This document shows, piece after piece, positions 40,778-40,875 of a stretch of 40,875 nucleotides of DNA; within the stretch, counting starts at the first letter, position 1, and the number at the start of each line of letters is the position of its first letter. The DNA is from an uncultured Clostridia bacterium (GTDB taxonomy: Bacteria; Bacillota; Clostridia; TANB77; CAG-508): positions 1 through 40,875 of the forward strand of contig CALXFF010000016.1 in NCBI GenBank assembly GCA_944387525.1, written 5' to 3'. A program made the translations under genes and the position numbers. Under the pieces are notes generated by a model. The model searched no databases, was not told the DNA's origin, and was given only the letters and a program-made list of their open reading frames with translations.

Positions 40778-40875
40778 AAAAATTCCCCTTCCTACAATTA
40801 GGTTTTGTAAAAAGTTTTTCTGTTAAAACTTCTACAACCCTTGTTTTTTCTATATAAATTATTAAAACTTGATAT

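Overview
The window comes from a very AT-rich, low-GC Gram-positive bacterium, most likely an uncultured member of the Clostridia (Bacillota). The signs are strong GGAGG ribosome sites, a SpoVT/AbrB regulator, sortase, TmcAL, EndoQ, ComF and RecD2 of the Firmicute type, tagGH-like polysaccharide export, and surface proteins with an N-acetylglucosaminidase or CAP domain. Almost all genes lie on the minus strand; only tmcAL and a small XRE regulator are on plus.

Layout: 1-347 holds the endQ terminator between inverted repeats. 348-2938 is rnhA, a degenerate HD-GYP-like gene and endQ. 3164-4396 is tmcAL (+). 4448-6707 is a small unknown gene and an alpha/beta-hydrolase-like gene. 6944-8357 is a radical SAM/SPASM enzyme overlapping a small two-helix membrane protein. 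8589-8763 is tRNA-Met and tRNA-Tyr with promoter and terminator. 8908-13494 is dprA, folD, a small gene and ligA. 13578-16426 is an internally duplicated coiled-coil protein and a sortase. 16601-20054 is hit, a short alaS, an XRE regulator and spoVT. 20155-25705 is a KAP-type NTPase, comFC, recD2 and a small membrane protein. 25829-35330 is obgE, trpS, an unknown charged protein, a GtrB/GtrA-like pair, prs, an ABC polysaccharide exporter and a DUF6020-like membrane protein. 35422-40777 is two large secreted proteins sharing a 138-residue repeat.

The most striking result is a codon-level one. Four genes (dprA, the hydrolase, trpS and recD2, the last twice) are broken in the zero frame, and each break lies exactly at an in-frame CGG codon. 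Skipping the single C of CGG restores the reading frame, restores a conserved glycine where the family is known (VPGN in DprA, APTGRA and QGSEF in RecD2, KMGKSLGNA in TrpS), and gives family-typical lengths of 328, 593, 748 and 338 aa. I checked the phase of every CGG by eye. In roughly 12,000 codons I found no in-frame CGG acting as an ordinary arginine codon; the only two others are in a repeat-derived tail of ligA. Because trpS should be essential, the simplest reading is that CGG is unassigned or starved here and is used as a +1 frameshift (or quadruplet CGGN) signal, perhaps genome-wide.

Other notable features: short palindromic GTCCC-type repeats of at least three families sit at or inside the 3' ends of genes and supply or follow stop codons. 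A palindromic insert full of DnaA-box-like 9-mers lies inside dprA and is translated. The AlaRS lacks its C-terminal domain. The surface-repeat genes carry near-identical 414-bp units that suggest recombination.
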